Origin: Pseudomonas sp. B33.4
Lineage (GTDB): Bacteria > Pseudomonadota > Gammaproteobacteria > Pseudomonadales > Pseudomonadaceae
Assembly (NCBI RefSeq): GCF_034555375.1
Contig: NZ_CP140706.1
Coordinates: 735,001 to 799,000, forward strand
DNA length: 64,000 nucleotides
Direction of reading: 5' to 3'
The position numbers were made by a program, and so were the translations under genes. A model generated the notes under the pieces. It had not been told where the DNA came from. It did not search any database and saw only the letters and a list, made by a program, of their open reading frames with translations. Positions 53,331-61,964 of this stretch are shown here, in pieces (within the stretch, counting starts at the first letter, position 1; each line of letters begins with the position of its first letter).

Positions 53331-53768
53331 ATGATGTGGACTTCAACGCAGTATCGCCACGTGGTGCGCGGCAGCGCCTGGTATGACCTGATCGTCACGG
53401 CAGCGTTTGCCACGCCGTGGAGTTTTGCCTTTGTGCACGGGTTGTTGAGCGCACTGAATTTGCCAGGTGAGCTGCCGGCGTTTCAACCTGTGCATCTGTT
53501 GATGGCGAATCTGTTGGGTTCGGTGGTGTGCGTCTGGGCGGTGCTGCGGATTCGTGATCCGCAGGCGCTTTATGGATGGTATGACGCGGTGGCGCGGTTT
53601 CTGTTTGCGGCTTGGCAGGCGTATGCCTTGCTTCACGGTGCCAGTTCGATTCTGATTGTTTTCCTGGTCTTCGAACTGGCGTGGGGCATTGCTCAAGTAT
53701 TGCCTGTTGAAAAGCCATCGCGAGCAGGCTCACTCCTACAAGGGAGTTGTGAACCCGATCCAATGTAG
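53331..53768 (+). CDS. Small MerR-controlled membrane protein with REP-derived tail
   Basis: A 145-residue protein with about four hydrophobic helices (for example VLIVFLVFELAWGIAQVL near residues 110-127). No family is recognised. The last 17 residues or so (from SRAGSLLQG onwards) are encoded by a REP element that starts near 53716, so the original stop was probably lost or displaced. ATG 53331 follows GGAG by 5 bases. It is divergent from merR and preceded by a MerR-type promoter, so it is likely induced by the signal that the MerR protein senses. Confidence 0.72.
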   Translation: MMWTSTQYRHVVRGSAWYDLIVTAAFATPWSFAFVHGLLSALNLPGELPAFQPVHLLMANLLGSVVCVWAVLRIRDPQALYGWYDAVARFLFAAWQAYALLHGASSILIVFLVFELAWGIAQVLPVEKPSRAGSLLQGSCEPDPM

Positions 53769-53789
53769 GAGTGAGCCTGCTCGCGATAG
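53716..53789. repeat. REP pair, outward orientation, overlapping a gene end
   Basis: Two REP copies of the GTAGGAGTGAGCCTG class back to back. The left copy lies inside the 3' end of the membrane-protein gene. Confidence 0.88.
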
Positions 53790-53808
53790 GGCCAACAAGG
53801 TCACTGCA

Positions 53809-54735
53809 TCAATGCCCCGCCTGCCAAGGCTGCCCAAGCGACACCGGCGCATACAGCCGCGTGCGCAGCGCATCGCGCGACAACAGCACCAGCACCACAA
53901 TCGTCGCCACATACGGCAGCATCGCCAGCAAACTCGATGGGATCGCCAGCCCCAATCCCTGCGCCACCAAATGCAGGATGCTGGCGAGGCCAAACAGATA
54001 CGCCCCAAGCAACAACCGCCACACCCGCCAACTGGCAAACACCACCAGCGCCAGCGCGATCCAGCCACGCCCGGCGGTCATGTTTTCCGCCCACATCGGC
54101 GTGTACGCCAGCGACAAATAAGCTCCCGCCAACCCGGCCATCGCCCCGCCAAACAGCACCGCCGAGGTACGCACGGTCAACACTGGCAAGCCCATCGCAC
54201 TGGCCGCATCCGGGTTCTCACCGACTGCCTGAATGATCAGCCCGACACGACTTTTGATGATCACCCACGCCACCAGCGCAAACAGCGCAAACGACAGGTA
54301 CACCAGCAAATCCTGAGCAAACAGCATCCGCCCGATCAGCGGAATCTCACTCAGATAAGGAATCGCCAGCGGCTCAAAACCCTCCAACGGTTTGCCCACC
54401 CAAGCCGCGCCGACAAAGGTCGACAGCCCGACGCCAAAAATCGTCAGCGCCAACCCGGTCGCCACCTGATTGGCGTTGAACACCAGCGCCACCAAGGCAA
54501 ACAGCGACGACAGCAACATCCCGGCCAGCATCGCCAGCAGCACGCCCAACCACAGGTTGCCGCTGTTCAGCGCGACGATAAAACCGATCACCGCGCCAAA
54601 CAGCATCATCCCTTCCTGACCGAGGTTGAGCACGCCGCTCTTCTCGCAGATCAGTTCACCCAGCGCCACCAGCAACAGCGGCGTGCCGCAACGCACCATG
54701 GCGTAGAAAATATTGCTCAACAGGTCGATATCCAT
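53809..54735 (-). CDS. ABC transporter permease, nucleoside/purine type (second)
   Basis: A 308-residue BPD_transp_2 permease with eight or more helices. The family motif is GELICEKSGVLNLGQEGMMLFGA near residues 25-50, and GAMAGLAGAYLSLAY is in the C-terminal half. It is similar to YufQ/NupQ of BMP-dependent nucleoside importers. The ATG shares a base with the stop of the first permease (TGATG). It is the last gene of the ABC operon. An in-frame GTG one codon upstream is not preferred. Confidence 0.9.
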   Translation of the reverse strand: MDIDLLSNIFYAMVRCGTPLLLVALGELICEKSGVLNLGQEGMMLFGAVIGFIVALNSGNLWLGVLLAMLAGMLLSSLFALVALVFNANQVATGLALTIFGVGLSTFVGAAWVGKPLEGFEPLAIPYLSEIPLIGRMLFAQDLLVYLSFALFALVAWVIIKSRVGLIIQAVGENPDAASAMGLPVLTVRTSAVLFGGAMAGLAGAYLSLAYTPMWAENMTAGRGWIALALVVFASWRVWRLLLGAYLFGLASILHLVAQGLGLAIPSSLLAMLPYVATIVVLVLLSRDALRTRLYAPVSLGQPWQAGH

Positions 54736-55841
54736 CACAGCGCTCCGGCGGTTACGGCAGTGGTCGAAGTACGCTTCACCCAGCGCAGGTTCAGGCGTGG
54801 CCGATAGAGGATCAGCACGTCACAGGCGAGCAGGAAAAACAGCATCATTCCCTGAAACAACTGGGTGATCGCTTGCGGCAGGTTCATCGTCATTTGCGCG
54901 CTCTCGCCACCGATGTACAGCAGCGCCATCAACAGACTCGAAAACAGAATCCCGATCGGATTCAGACGCCCAAGAAACGCCACGGTAATCGCCGCATAGC
55001 CATACCCCGGTGACACCTGCGGCACCAATTGGCCGATCGGCCCGGTCACTTCGCAGACACCCGCCAGCCCCGCCAATCCGCCACTGATCAACAGCGCCAG
55101 CCAGATCAAACGCTTCTCGCGAAAGCCGACAAACCCCGCCGCACGTTTGTCCAGGCCAAGCACTTTGATCTGGAAACCGACAAAGCTTTTCTGCAACAAC
55201 ACCCACACCGCGACCAATGCGAGCAGGGCGAAATACACCCCGGCATGCACGCGGCCATCCTCCATCAGCAGCGGCAAACGACTGGCGTCGCCGAACATCG
55301 CCGACTCGGGAAAGTTGAAACCGGCGGGATCCTTCAACGGCCCGTGCACGCAGAACAGCAACAGGTTCAGGGCGATGTAATTGAGCATGATGCTGGTGAG
55401 GATTTCGTTGGCGTTGAAGCGCGTGCGCAACCACGCGGTGAGCCCGGCCCACGCCGCGCCGGCGAGGGTGCCGGTGAGCAGAATCAACACCAGTGCCCAA
55501 CGGTTTTGCATGCCGATGATGTTCACCGCCAAGGCACTGCCGGCGAGTGCGCCGAGGAGCAATTGACCTTCGGCGCCGATGTTCCAGATCCGCGCCTGAT
55601 ACGCCACCGCCAGACCCAAAGCGCAAAGCAGAATCGGCAACGCTTTGACCAGCAATTCGGAGACGCCATACATATCGCTGACCGGTGAAATCAGCAGCGT
55701 GTGCAAGGTTTGCAGCGGGTCATGACCGAGGGCGATGAACAGCAGCGAGCCGCAGCCAAGTGTCAGCGCCGCTGCCAGTAAAGGCGAGCACCACAGCATC
55801 AATCGCGATTGCTGGCCACGGGGTTCGAGGGAAAGCAGCAT
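54735..55841 (-). CDS. ABC transporter permease, nucleoside/purine type (first)
   Basis: A 368-residue BPD_transp_2 permease, YufP/NupP-like. The motif YQARIWNIGAEGQLLLGALAGSALA is near residues 80-105 and LISGGLAGLAGVCEVTGPIGQL is in the second half. It forms the membrane pore with the second permease. ATG 55841 has GGAG 8 bases upstream; the open frame to 55964 lies inside the ATPase gene. The ATPase stop is 13 bases upstream. Confidence 0.9.
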   Translation of the reverse strand: MLLSLEPRGQQSRLMLWCSPLLAAALTLGCGSLLFIALGHDPLQTLHTLLISPVSDMYGVSELLVKALPILLCALGLAVAYQARIWNIGAEGQLLLGALAGSALAVNIIGMQNRWALVLILLTGTLAGAAWAGLTAWLRTRFNANEILTSIMLNYIALNLLLFCVHGPLKDPAGFNFPESAMFGDASRLPLLMEDGRVHAGVYFALLALVAVWVLLQKSFVGFQIKVLGLDKRAAGFVGFREKRLIWLALLISGGLAGLAGVCEVTGPIGQLVPQVSPGYGYAAITVAFLGRLNPIGILFSSLLMALLYIGGESAQMTMNLPQAITQLFQGMMLFFLLACDVLILYRPRLNLRWVKRTSTTAVTAGAL

Positions 55842-55854
55842 GTGTATAACTCCG

Positions 55855-57402
55855 TTAAACCGTAGCGGCTGAAAGCGCGTGGTCGAACTGACCGGCCATC
55901 CAGCCGCCGACGTCGCTGAGTTGCGTATCGGTGGTGTTCTGTAATGCCGACAGGCGCCCATCACACAAGGCGCCGAGGCGATCGCTGATCTGAAACAGTT
56001 CGTCGAGGTCTTCGGAGATCACCAGAATCGCCGCGCCGGCATCGCGCAACGCGATCAATGCACGGTGGATGGTCGCGGCGGCGCCGACGTCGACGCCCCA
56101 GGTCGGGTGCGCGGCGATCAGCAGTTTCGGTTGCTGGAGGATTTCCCGGCCGAGGATGAATTTCTGCAGGTTGCCGCCGGACAGGCTGCGCGCGGCGGTT
56201 TGCGCGTCCGGAGTTTTTACGCCGAAACGCTGAATGATTTGTTGGGCGAGGGCTTCGACCTTGCCGCGTTCGATCAAACCATGGCTGACCAGGCCTTGCT
56301 GGAACGCGGTGAGCAGGGCGTTATCGGCGAGACTCAATTCCGGCACCGCGCCGTGGCCGAGACGCTCTGCCGGCACGAACGCCAGGCCGAGTTTGCGGCG
56401 CGCATCCGGGCGCAAATCGGCGACGTGTTGCTCAGCGAATCGAATGGTCGCGGCTTCCGCCCCAGGCAAGGTTTGTTCGCCGCTGAGCAGGGCCAGCAAC
56501 TCATCCTGACCATTACCGGCAACGCCGGCGATGCCGACGATTTCGCCACTACGTACCTGTAGATTGATGTCCGCCAGCGAGCAACCAAATGGATCCGGGT
56601 TGTGCCAACTCAAGCCCTTCACCTGCAAAAACGCCGCGCCACCGCTGACCTTCGGATAGTCGCCAATCAACGCCGCCGCTTCGCCAACCATCAACTGCGC
56701 CAACTGCTGATCCGAGCATTCGGCCGGCACGCAATGCCCGGCCACGCGCCCGCCGCGCAAAACTGTCGCGCTGTGACACAGCGCCCGTACTTCACCGAGC
56801 TTATGGCTGATGAACAGAATGCTGCAGCCTTCGGCGGCGAGACGGCGCAGGGTGATAAACAATTCATCGGCCTCTTGCGGCGTCAGCACCGACGTCGGTT
56901 CGTCGAGAATCAGCAGACGAATGTCCTGCATCAGGCAACGAATGATTTCCACGCGCTGCCGCTCGCCGATCGACAGACTGTGGACAAGTCGCTCCGGCTC
57001 CAGCGCCATGCCATAACGACGCGACACTTCACGAATCTTCGGCTCCAGTTGTTTCGGTGTCCCGGCCGCAGCGCCCATCGCCAGCGCAATGTTCTGTGCG
57101 ACGCTGAGGGTTTCGAACAGCGAGAAATGCTGGAACACCATGCCGATGCCCAACTGCCGTGCCTGTGCCGGGTTGCGGATGTTGACGCGTTGGCCTTGCC
57201 AGAGCATTTCCCCGTCGTCGGCCTGGGTGACGCCGTAGATGATTTTCATCAAGGTACTTTTGCCCGCCCCGTTTTCACCGAGCAGGGCATGAATTTCCCC
57301 CGGCGCGATGCTCAGGTCGATGGCGTCGTTGGCCAGGCAACCGGGGTAGCGTTTACTGATGTGGCGCAGTTGCAGGCGCGGGAGGGGTGGAGCGATTGGC
57401 AT
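55855..57402 (-). CDS. ABC transporter ATP-binding protein with two nucleotide-binding domains
   Basis: A 515-residue fusion of two ABC domains, YufO/NupO/RbsA-like. The first has Walker A GENGAGKST (42-50), signature LSIGERQRVEI and Walker B LLILDEPTSVLT. The second has the usual degenerate P-loop GVAGNGQDELLALL and signature LSGGNLQKFILGREI. It energises import of nucleosides or purines with the two permeases downstream. The binding protein is most likely the BMP gene at 48009. It is first in its operon; a 640-base non-coding gap lies upstream. Confidence 0.92.
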   Translation of the reverse strand: MPIAPPLPRLQLRHISKRYPGCLANDAIDLSIAPGEIHALLGENGAGKSTLMKIIYGVTQADDGEMLWQGQRVNIRNPAQARQLGIGMVFQHFSLFETLSVAQNIALAMGAAAGTPKQLEPKIREVSRRYGMALEPERLVHSLSIGERQRVEIIRCLMQDIRLLILDEPTSVLTPQEADELFITLRRLAAEGCSILFISHKLGEVRALCHSATVLRGGRVAGHCVPAECSDQQLAQLMVGEAAALIGDYPKVSGGAAFLQVKGLSWHNPDPFGCSLADINLQVRSGEIVGIAGVAGNGQDELLALLSGEQTLPGAEAATIRFAEQHVADLRPDARRKLGLAFVPAERLGHGAVPELSLADNALLTAFQQGLVSHGLIERGKVEALAQQIIQRFGVKTPDAQTAARSLSGGNLQKFILGREILQQPKLLIAAHPTWGVDVGAAATIHRALIALRDAGAAILVISEDLDELFQISDRLGALCDGRLSALQNTTDTQLSDVGGWMAGQFDHALSAATV

Positions 57403-58045
57403 GACAGGCTCGACTGGCTTGGAGTTGTGCCTGTGGATAAAGCAATTTCCTGGCCATTGAGTCAGGAACGCGAGCGGGCTGCGGGTGAGGGCGCTCGGCG
57501 CAGAGCATTGCGGTGAAAATCGGCGGGATTCGCAGCACCATTTCAGCGCAAAGCCGTTGATCGGGCTCCAGTTTTGCCCGTTGGCAACTGATCAAAAAAC
57601 GAGCAAACCCGTGGGGGCTAGGCAGAACCTGCGACTGCGGCGGTCATGAACGGGTTATCCACAGGTTGCTCCACAGTTATTGTGTGCAAGCTGCAAACCC
57701 GGGCATAAGCACTGCGGTGCTTTCTTCTAATGGTGATAAACCGTGCTAACTGATTGTTTCTGTTTGAAAAATTCGTTTCGTCGGGTGAATTGAACGAAAA
57801 GTGAACAAACCGCGCAAAGCCACGTGACAGAAGGGTTACAGCGGGATGTACTCAGGTTATCCACAGTCGGGTGCACAGCAGATGTGGGCAAGTCTGTGGA
57901 ATAAGAAATTTCGGGGGCGCCCCAAAAGATCGCAGCCTTCGGCAGCTCCTACACGAAAACGCTGATACCGGTATCACCAACGAAATTCATGACAAACCCG
58001 GATCCCCGTAGGAGCTGCGGAACGCTGCGATCTTTTGATCTTGCT
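57403..58045. other. 643-base intergenic region with three DnaA boxes and REP halves
   Basis: No gene is seen. Three perfect TTATCCACA boxes are present: 57432-57440 (minus orientation), 57655-57663 and 57857-57865 (plus). A perfect 14-base palindrome TGATACCGGTATCA is at 57963-57976. REP halves of the GTAGGAGCTGC class flank the palindrome at 57924-57952 and 58008-58045. The promoter of the ABC operon must lie at the left end, probably in the first 200 bases. Parts of 57720-57800 are AT-richer than the surroundings. Confidence 0.7.
57924..58045. repeat. REP pair, GTAGGAGCTGC class, outward and imperfect
   Basis: The left copy (57924-57952) ends GGCAGCTCCTAC and the right copy (58008-58045) begins GTAGGAGCTGCGGAACGCTG, with two changes from the consensus. 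The order is reversed relative to the inward pairs. A 14-base palindrome lies between them. Confidence 0.85.
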
Positions 58046-58627
58046 TCACCGCTGCAACAAAATCCGCCCACGGCTCAAATCCGCTAGCTGGGTTTGCAAG
58101 ACATCGATTTGCGCCTCACCCACCGCTAACTTCAACTCGACCCCGTTCGCCGTGAAGTTTTCCTCCACTACCAATCCACCCAGATCGGCAACGCGCAACT
58201 TCACCAACGCCAACTCGGCAAACCCGCAAGCGCAACTCAACGGTACCCGGCTGATCAACTCAACCTTCGCTGCCGTCTGCAAACACTTGTTCGCGCCCCC
58301 GCCATACGCCCGGGCCAAACCGCCGGTGCCGAGTTGAATGCCGCCGTACCAACGAATCACCAGCACTGCGACCTGATCACAATCCTGCGCTTCAATCGCC
58401 GCCAGAATCGGTCGCCCCGCAGTACCGCCCGGTTCACCATCGTCATTGCTGCGATATTGATCGCCGAGTTTCCACGCCCAGCAATTGTGCGAGGCGTTCA
58501 AATCGCTGTGCTGTTCAAAGAACGCCTGCGCATCGGCAGGGCTGCCGATCGGCGTGGCGAAAGTGATAAAGCGGCTTTTGCGAATCTCTTCGCGGTACTC
58601 GCAAAAACCGCTGAGGGTGAAAGGCAT
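58046..58627 (-). CDS. YigZ/IMPACT family protein
   Basis: A 193-residue protein of the UPF0029/YigZ family. The N-terminal Impact domain has the motifs RKSRFITFATPI, ASHNCWAWKLG, SNDDGEPGGTAGRPIL and VLVIRWYGGIQLGTGGLARAYG. The C-terminal ferredoxin-like DUF1949 domain follows (LRVADLGGLVVEENF). The role in bacteria is not clear; the eukaryotic relative IMPACT binds GCN1. It is 7 bases downstream of the TetR-family gene on the same strand. Confidence 0.9.
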   Translation of the reverse strand: MPFTLSGFCEYREEIRKSRFITFATPIGSPADAQAFFEQHSDLNASHNCWAWKLGDQYRSNDDGEPGGTAGRPILAAIEAQDCDQVAVLVIRWYGGIQLGTGGLARAYGGGANKCLQTAAKVELISRVPLSCACGFAELALVKLRVADLGGLVVEENFTANGVELKLAVGEAQIDVLQTQLADLSRGRILLQR

Positions 58628-58634
58628 AAACGTC

Positions 58635-59285
58635 TTATACAGAAGGAGTGAGGCCGCAGCCTTTGAGAATGATGCGAATCAGGTTGTTGCCGGCGTCTTC
58701 CATGTCCTGCTTGGTCAACTTGCTGCGACCGCTGACGCGGCAGATCTGCGTGGCGAAGTCAGCATAATGCTGGGTGCTGCCCCACAACAGGAAGATCAGG
58801 TGCACCGGATCGACCGGGTCCATTTTGCCCGCATCGATCCATGCCTGAAACACCGCCGCACGGCCGGTGAACCAGGCGCGGTAATCCTGATTGAAATATT
58901 CGCTCAGGCATTCGCCGCCGCTGATCACTTCCATCGCAAAGATTCGCGAGGCTTGCGGCTGGCGCCGGGAGAATTCCATCTTGGCGCGGATGTAGCGGGT
59001 CAGCGCTTCGGCCGGATCGTCCTCGGCGGTGAGCGTATTGAAGGTGCTGTCCCACAACTCGATGATGTTGCTCAACACCGCCACGTACAAACCGAGTTTG
59101 TTGGTGAAGTAGTAATGCAGGTTCGCCTTGGGCAACCCGGCATTCTGGGCGATGGTGTTCATGCTGGTGCCTTTGTACCCGTGACGGGCGAACTCGTCTT
59201 CGGCGGCTTTGAGGATGGTCTCTTCGTTCTTCTGACGAATGCGGCTGGCGGGTTTGCCGCCATGGGCTGGGACTTCAAAGGTCAT
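58635..59285 (-). CDS. TetR-family regulator, RutR-like
   Basis: A 216-residue TetR regulator. The helix-turn-helix is ILKAAEDEFARHGYKGTSMNTIAQNAGLPKANLHYYFTNKLGLYVAVL, and the C-terminal ligand domain matches the RutR/YcdC group (AMEVISGGECLSEYF and LLWGSTQHYADFATQI). RutR binds uracil and controls pyrimidine and purine genes in E. coli. The start ATG 59285 is family-like. The gene lies next to the NCS2 permease on the same strand and may control it. Confidence 0.87.
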   Translation of the reverse strand: MTFEVPAHGGKPASRIRQKNEETILKAAEDEFARHGYKGTSMNTIAQNAGLPKANLHYYFTNKLGLYVAVLSNIIELWDSTFNTLTAEDDPAEALTRYIRAKMEFSRRQPQASRIFAMEVISGGECLSEYFNQDYRAWFTGRAAVFQAWIDAGKMDPVDPVHLIFLLWGSTQHYADFATQICRVSGRSKLTKQDMEDAGNNLIRIILKGCGLTPSV

Positions 59286-59304
59286 AGGCACTTCCGGGTT
59301 TGTC

Positions 59305-59341
59305 TGTGGGTGCAACCAGTTGCGTTGATAGCGCACCCACA
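59305..59341 (-). promoter_or_regulatory. Intercistronic hairpin between the permease and tetR genes
   Basis: TGTGGGTGC and GCACCCACA form a perfect 9-bp stem with a 19-base loop, located between the permease stop and the tetR start. There is no T run, so it may be a processing or attenuation element and not a terminator. Confidence 0.45.
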
Positions 59342-59373
59342 GGCATCCGACAAGTGTTTGAGCGATAAAACCG

Positions 59374-60762
59374 TTACGCCTGTTCGATCTTGTTCAGCGG
59401 CGGGTGCACTTCAGCGACCTCGGTTTTCGACTCCGGCAGCAGCAGACAAAGGATGATCGCGGTCAGGCCGCCGCTGGTGATCGCCGAGTCGAACAGGTTC
59501 TGCACCAGTTTCGGCAGCAGGTGCAGCAGGTTCGGTTGCGCAGCAATACCCAGGCCGACGCCGAACGAAGTGGCGATGATCAACATGCTGCGGCGATCCA
59601 GCGGTGACTGCGCGAGGATGCGCACGCCGGCAGCGGCCACCGCGCCGAACATCACCAGGGTCGCGCCGCCGAGCACCGGTTTCGGAATCTGTTGCAGCAC
59701 CGCGCCGATCATCGGGAACATACCGAGACAAAACAGGATCGCGCCAATGTACAAACCGACATAGCGGCTGGCGACGCCGGTCAACTGGATCACGCCGTTG
59801 TTCTGCGCGAACGTGGTGTTGGGGAAAGCGCTGAAGGTCGCGGCGATCATGCAGCTCACACCATCACCGAGCACGCCACCGCGCAGGCGGCTTATATAAG
59901 AAGGACCGCTGATCGGTTGACGCGCGAGCATGCAGTTGGCGGTGAGGTCGCCGACGGTTTCGATGGTGCTGATCAGATAAATCAGCGCGACCGGCAGGAA
60001 AGCCGTCCAGTCGAAGCTGAAGCCAAACTTGAACGGCGTAGGAAAACTCACCAGTGGCAAGTCAGGCAATGGCTGCGGCACCAGTTTCCCACTGAACCAC
60101 GCGGCCAGGCTGCCGAGCAGCAAACCGATGATGATGGCCGACAAACGCACCCAAGGCGTGTTCGAGCGGTTGAGCAGAATGATCGTCAGCAACACGAAAA
60201 CGCCCAGTGCCAGATTGCCCGGCGCGCCGAAGTCCGGCGCATTGAAACCTCCGCCCAGATCAGTGATGCCGACCTTGATCAGGCTGATGCCGATCAGGGT
60301 GATAACGATCCCGGTCACCAGCGGCGTGACTACGCGGCGCAATTGACCAATGAAACGGCTGAGGACGATCTGCACGATCGCGCCGAAAAAGCACACGCCG
60401 AAGATCATCGCCAGAATGTCTTCCGGGCTGCCGCCGCGTTGCTTGACCAGAAAACCAGCCGACAGCACCGCACCGAGAAAGGCGAAACTGGTGCCCTGCA
60501 GGCAGATCATCCCCGCGCCAATGCCGAACGGTCGCCGCGCCTGAATGAAGGTGCCAACACCTGAGACCATCAACGCCATGCTGATCAGGTACGGCAGATA
60601 CGCGGTCAGCCCGAGCGCCGAGCCGATCACCAGCGGCGGGGTGATGATGCCGACGAAACTGGCGAGCACGTGTTGCAGCGCCGCTAGAGTTGCGGCGAGT
60701 GGTTTGGGGCGGTCGTTGAGGCCGTAGATCAGGTCGCTGGACGGTGCGGAATCTGGCTGCAT
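59374..60762 (-). CDS. NCS2-family nucleobase:cation symporter, xanthine type
   Basis: A 462-residue purine permease of the XanQ/UraA fold with about fourteen helices. The QH motif of helix 1 is AALQHVLASFVG. The substrate region has FAQNNGVIQLTGVASRYVG, which is typical of xanthine/urate carriers and less of uracil carriers, and SFAFLGAVLSAGF in helix 3. It is expected to import xanthine or urate with protons. It is followed by the RutR-like gene. Products of the two deaminases in this region (hypoxanthine, urate) fit this role. Confidence 0.9.
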   Translation of the reverse strand: MQPDSAPSSDLIYGLNDRPKPLAATLAALQHVLASFVGIITPPLVIGSALGLTAYLPYLISMALMVSGVGTFIQARRPFGIGAGMICLQGTSFAFLGAVLSAGFLVKQRGGSPEDILAMIFGVCFFGAIVQIVLSRFIGQLRRVVTPLVTGIVITLIGISLIKVGITDLGGGFNAPDFGAPGNLALGVFVLLTIILLNRSNTPWVRLSAIIIGLLLGSLAAWFSGKLVPQPLPDLPLVSFPTPFKFGFSFDWTAFLPVALIYLISTIETVGDLTANCMLARQPISGPSYISRLRGGVLGDGVSCMIAATFSAFPNTTFAQNNGVIQLTGVASRYVGLYIGAILFCLGMFPMIGAVLQQIPKPVLGGATLVMFGAVAAAGVRILAQSPLDRRSMLIIATSFGVGLGIAAQPNLLHLLPKLVQNLFDSAITSGGLTAIILCLLLPESKTEVAEVHPPLNKIEQA

Positions 60763-60840
60763 GGCTTAAGGCTTCTTATCAAAGGAACGAAGTAATTCCC
60801 CCTCTGCAAAAACCTGTCCACTTGCTCAACTTATCCCCCC

Positions 60841-60880
60841 TGTAGGAGCTGCCGAAGGCTGCGATCCCTTGATCTTGCTG
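60841..60880 (+). repeat. Single REP, GTAGGAGCTGCCGAAGG class
   Basis: One copy of TGTAGGAGCTGCCGAAGGCT with CGATCCCTTGATCTTGCT after it and no inverted partner. It lies between the permease start and the end of bauR. Confidence 0.85.
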
Positions 60881-60905
60881 TACCTAACCAACGTCGCGCG
60901 CATTA

Positions 60906-61826
60906 TCAACGCGTCGCCGCCAGACTCTCCAAAAAGCTCTCCAGCACCAAATGAGGGCGCCGCCCCTTGCGCGTGACCGATGCCAGACTCAAATCGTAAA
61001 ACCGCGTTCCTGCTTTCAACGCACGCAAACGCCCCTGCTGCACCCAAAGACTGGCGTAATGATCCGGCAAATACCCAATGTAGCGCCCGGTCAAAATCAA
61101 AAACGCCATACCCTCACGGTCAGAAGCACTGGCCGTGCAATTGAGCGCCTGGTAGTGCGCCTGAATATCCGCCGGCAACCGAAACGTTGGCGCAATCGCG
61201 TCCTGGCTGTTCAAGCGTTCGTCATCCAGTTGCTTGTCATCAACATAAAACAGCGGATGGCCCACCGCGCAATAAAGCAGCGAACGCTCGCTGTACAGCG
61301 GCTGATATTCCAGTCCCGACAACGCACTGGCCTGCGGCACCACGCCGACATGCAAACGCCCATCGAGCACACCTTGCTCGACTTCGTTCGGCGCAATCAT
61401 GCGGATCTGAATCTGCACATCCGGCCCGCGCTCCTTCAACTGTGCGAGGGCGTGGGTGATGCGCATGTGGGGGAGGGTGACGAGGTTGTCGGTCAGGCCA
61501 ATGATCAGCTCACCGCGCAAATGTTGGTGCAGCCCGTTGACCTCGGTGCGAAAGCTTTCCAGCGCGCTTAATAGCTGCAGCGCCGATTGATACACCTCAC
61601 GGCCTTCTTCGGTCAGCGAAAAACCGGCGCGGCCGCGCTGACACAAACGTAAACCGAGACGCTGCTCCAGATCGCTCATCTGCTGACTGATTGCCGAGCG
61701 CCCAATGCCGAGCACGGTTTCCGCTGCCGAGAAGCCGCCGCATTCCACCACGCTGCGAAAAATCCGCAATAGGCGAATATCAAAGTCACTGACCTGGGCC
61801 AGCGGATCGGGACGGCGGCTGCTCAT
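60906..61826 (-). CDS. bauR: LysR-type activator of beta-alanine catabolism, BauR-like
   Basis: A 306-residue LysR-type regulator with helix-turn-helix LLRIFRSVVECGGFSAAETVLGIGRSAISQQMSDLEQRLG, followed by a substrate domain from about residue 100 (GELIIGLTDNLVTLPHMRI). It is divergent from bauA, as bauR is in P. aeruginosa, where it activates the bau genes in the presence of beta-alanine. A dyad in the 138-base intergenic gap is a good operator candidate. Confidence 0.87.
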   Translation of the reverse strand: MSSRRPDPLAQVSDFDIRLLRIFRSVVECGGFSAAETVLGIGRSAISQQMSDLEQRLGLRLCQRGRAGFSLTEEGREVYQSALQLLSALESFRTEVNGLHQHLRGELIIGLTDNLVTLPHMRITHALAQLKERGPDVQIQIRMIAPNEVEQGVLDGRLHVGVVPQASALSGLEYQPLYSERSLLYCAVGHPLFYVDDKQLDDERLNSQDAIAPTFRLPADIQAHYQALNCTASASDREGMAFLILTGRYIGYLPDHYASLWVQQGRLRALKAGTRFYDLSLASVTRKGRRPHLVLESFLESLAATR

Positions 61827-61852
61827 CTTATTGTTCTCATTGTTTAGCGAAG

Positions 61853-61871
61853 TTCTAACTGAAGGTTAGAA
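61853..61871 (+). promoter_or_regulatory. LysR-type operator between bauR and bauA
   Basis: TTCTAAC, 5 bases (TGAAG), GTTAGAA is a perfect 7-base dyad that includes a T-N11-A core (61856 to 61868). It lies 27 bases before bauR and 94 bases before bauA, the usual place of an activator recognition site. Confidence 0.72.
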
Positions 61872-61964
61872 GAGTTGAATTTCACCGACTTTATCGCCGT
61901 GGCAATTTAGCTGCAACAACGCTTTTTATCTCCCTGACGCTTATGCCCTGCGAGGTTTTGCCCG

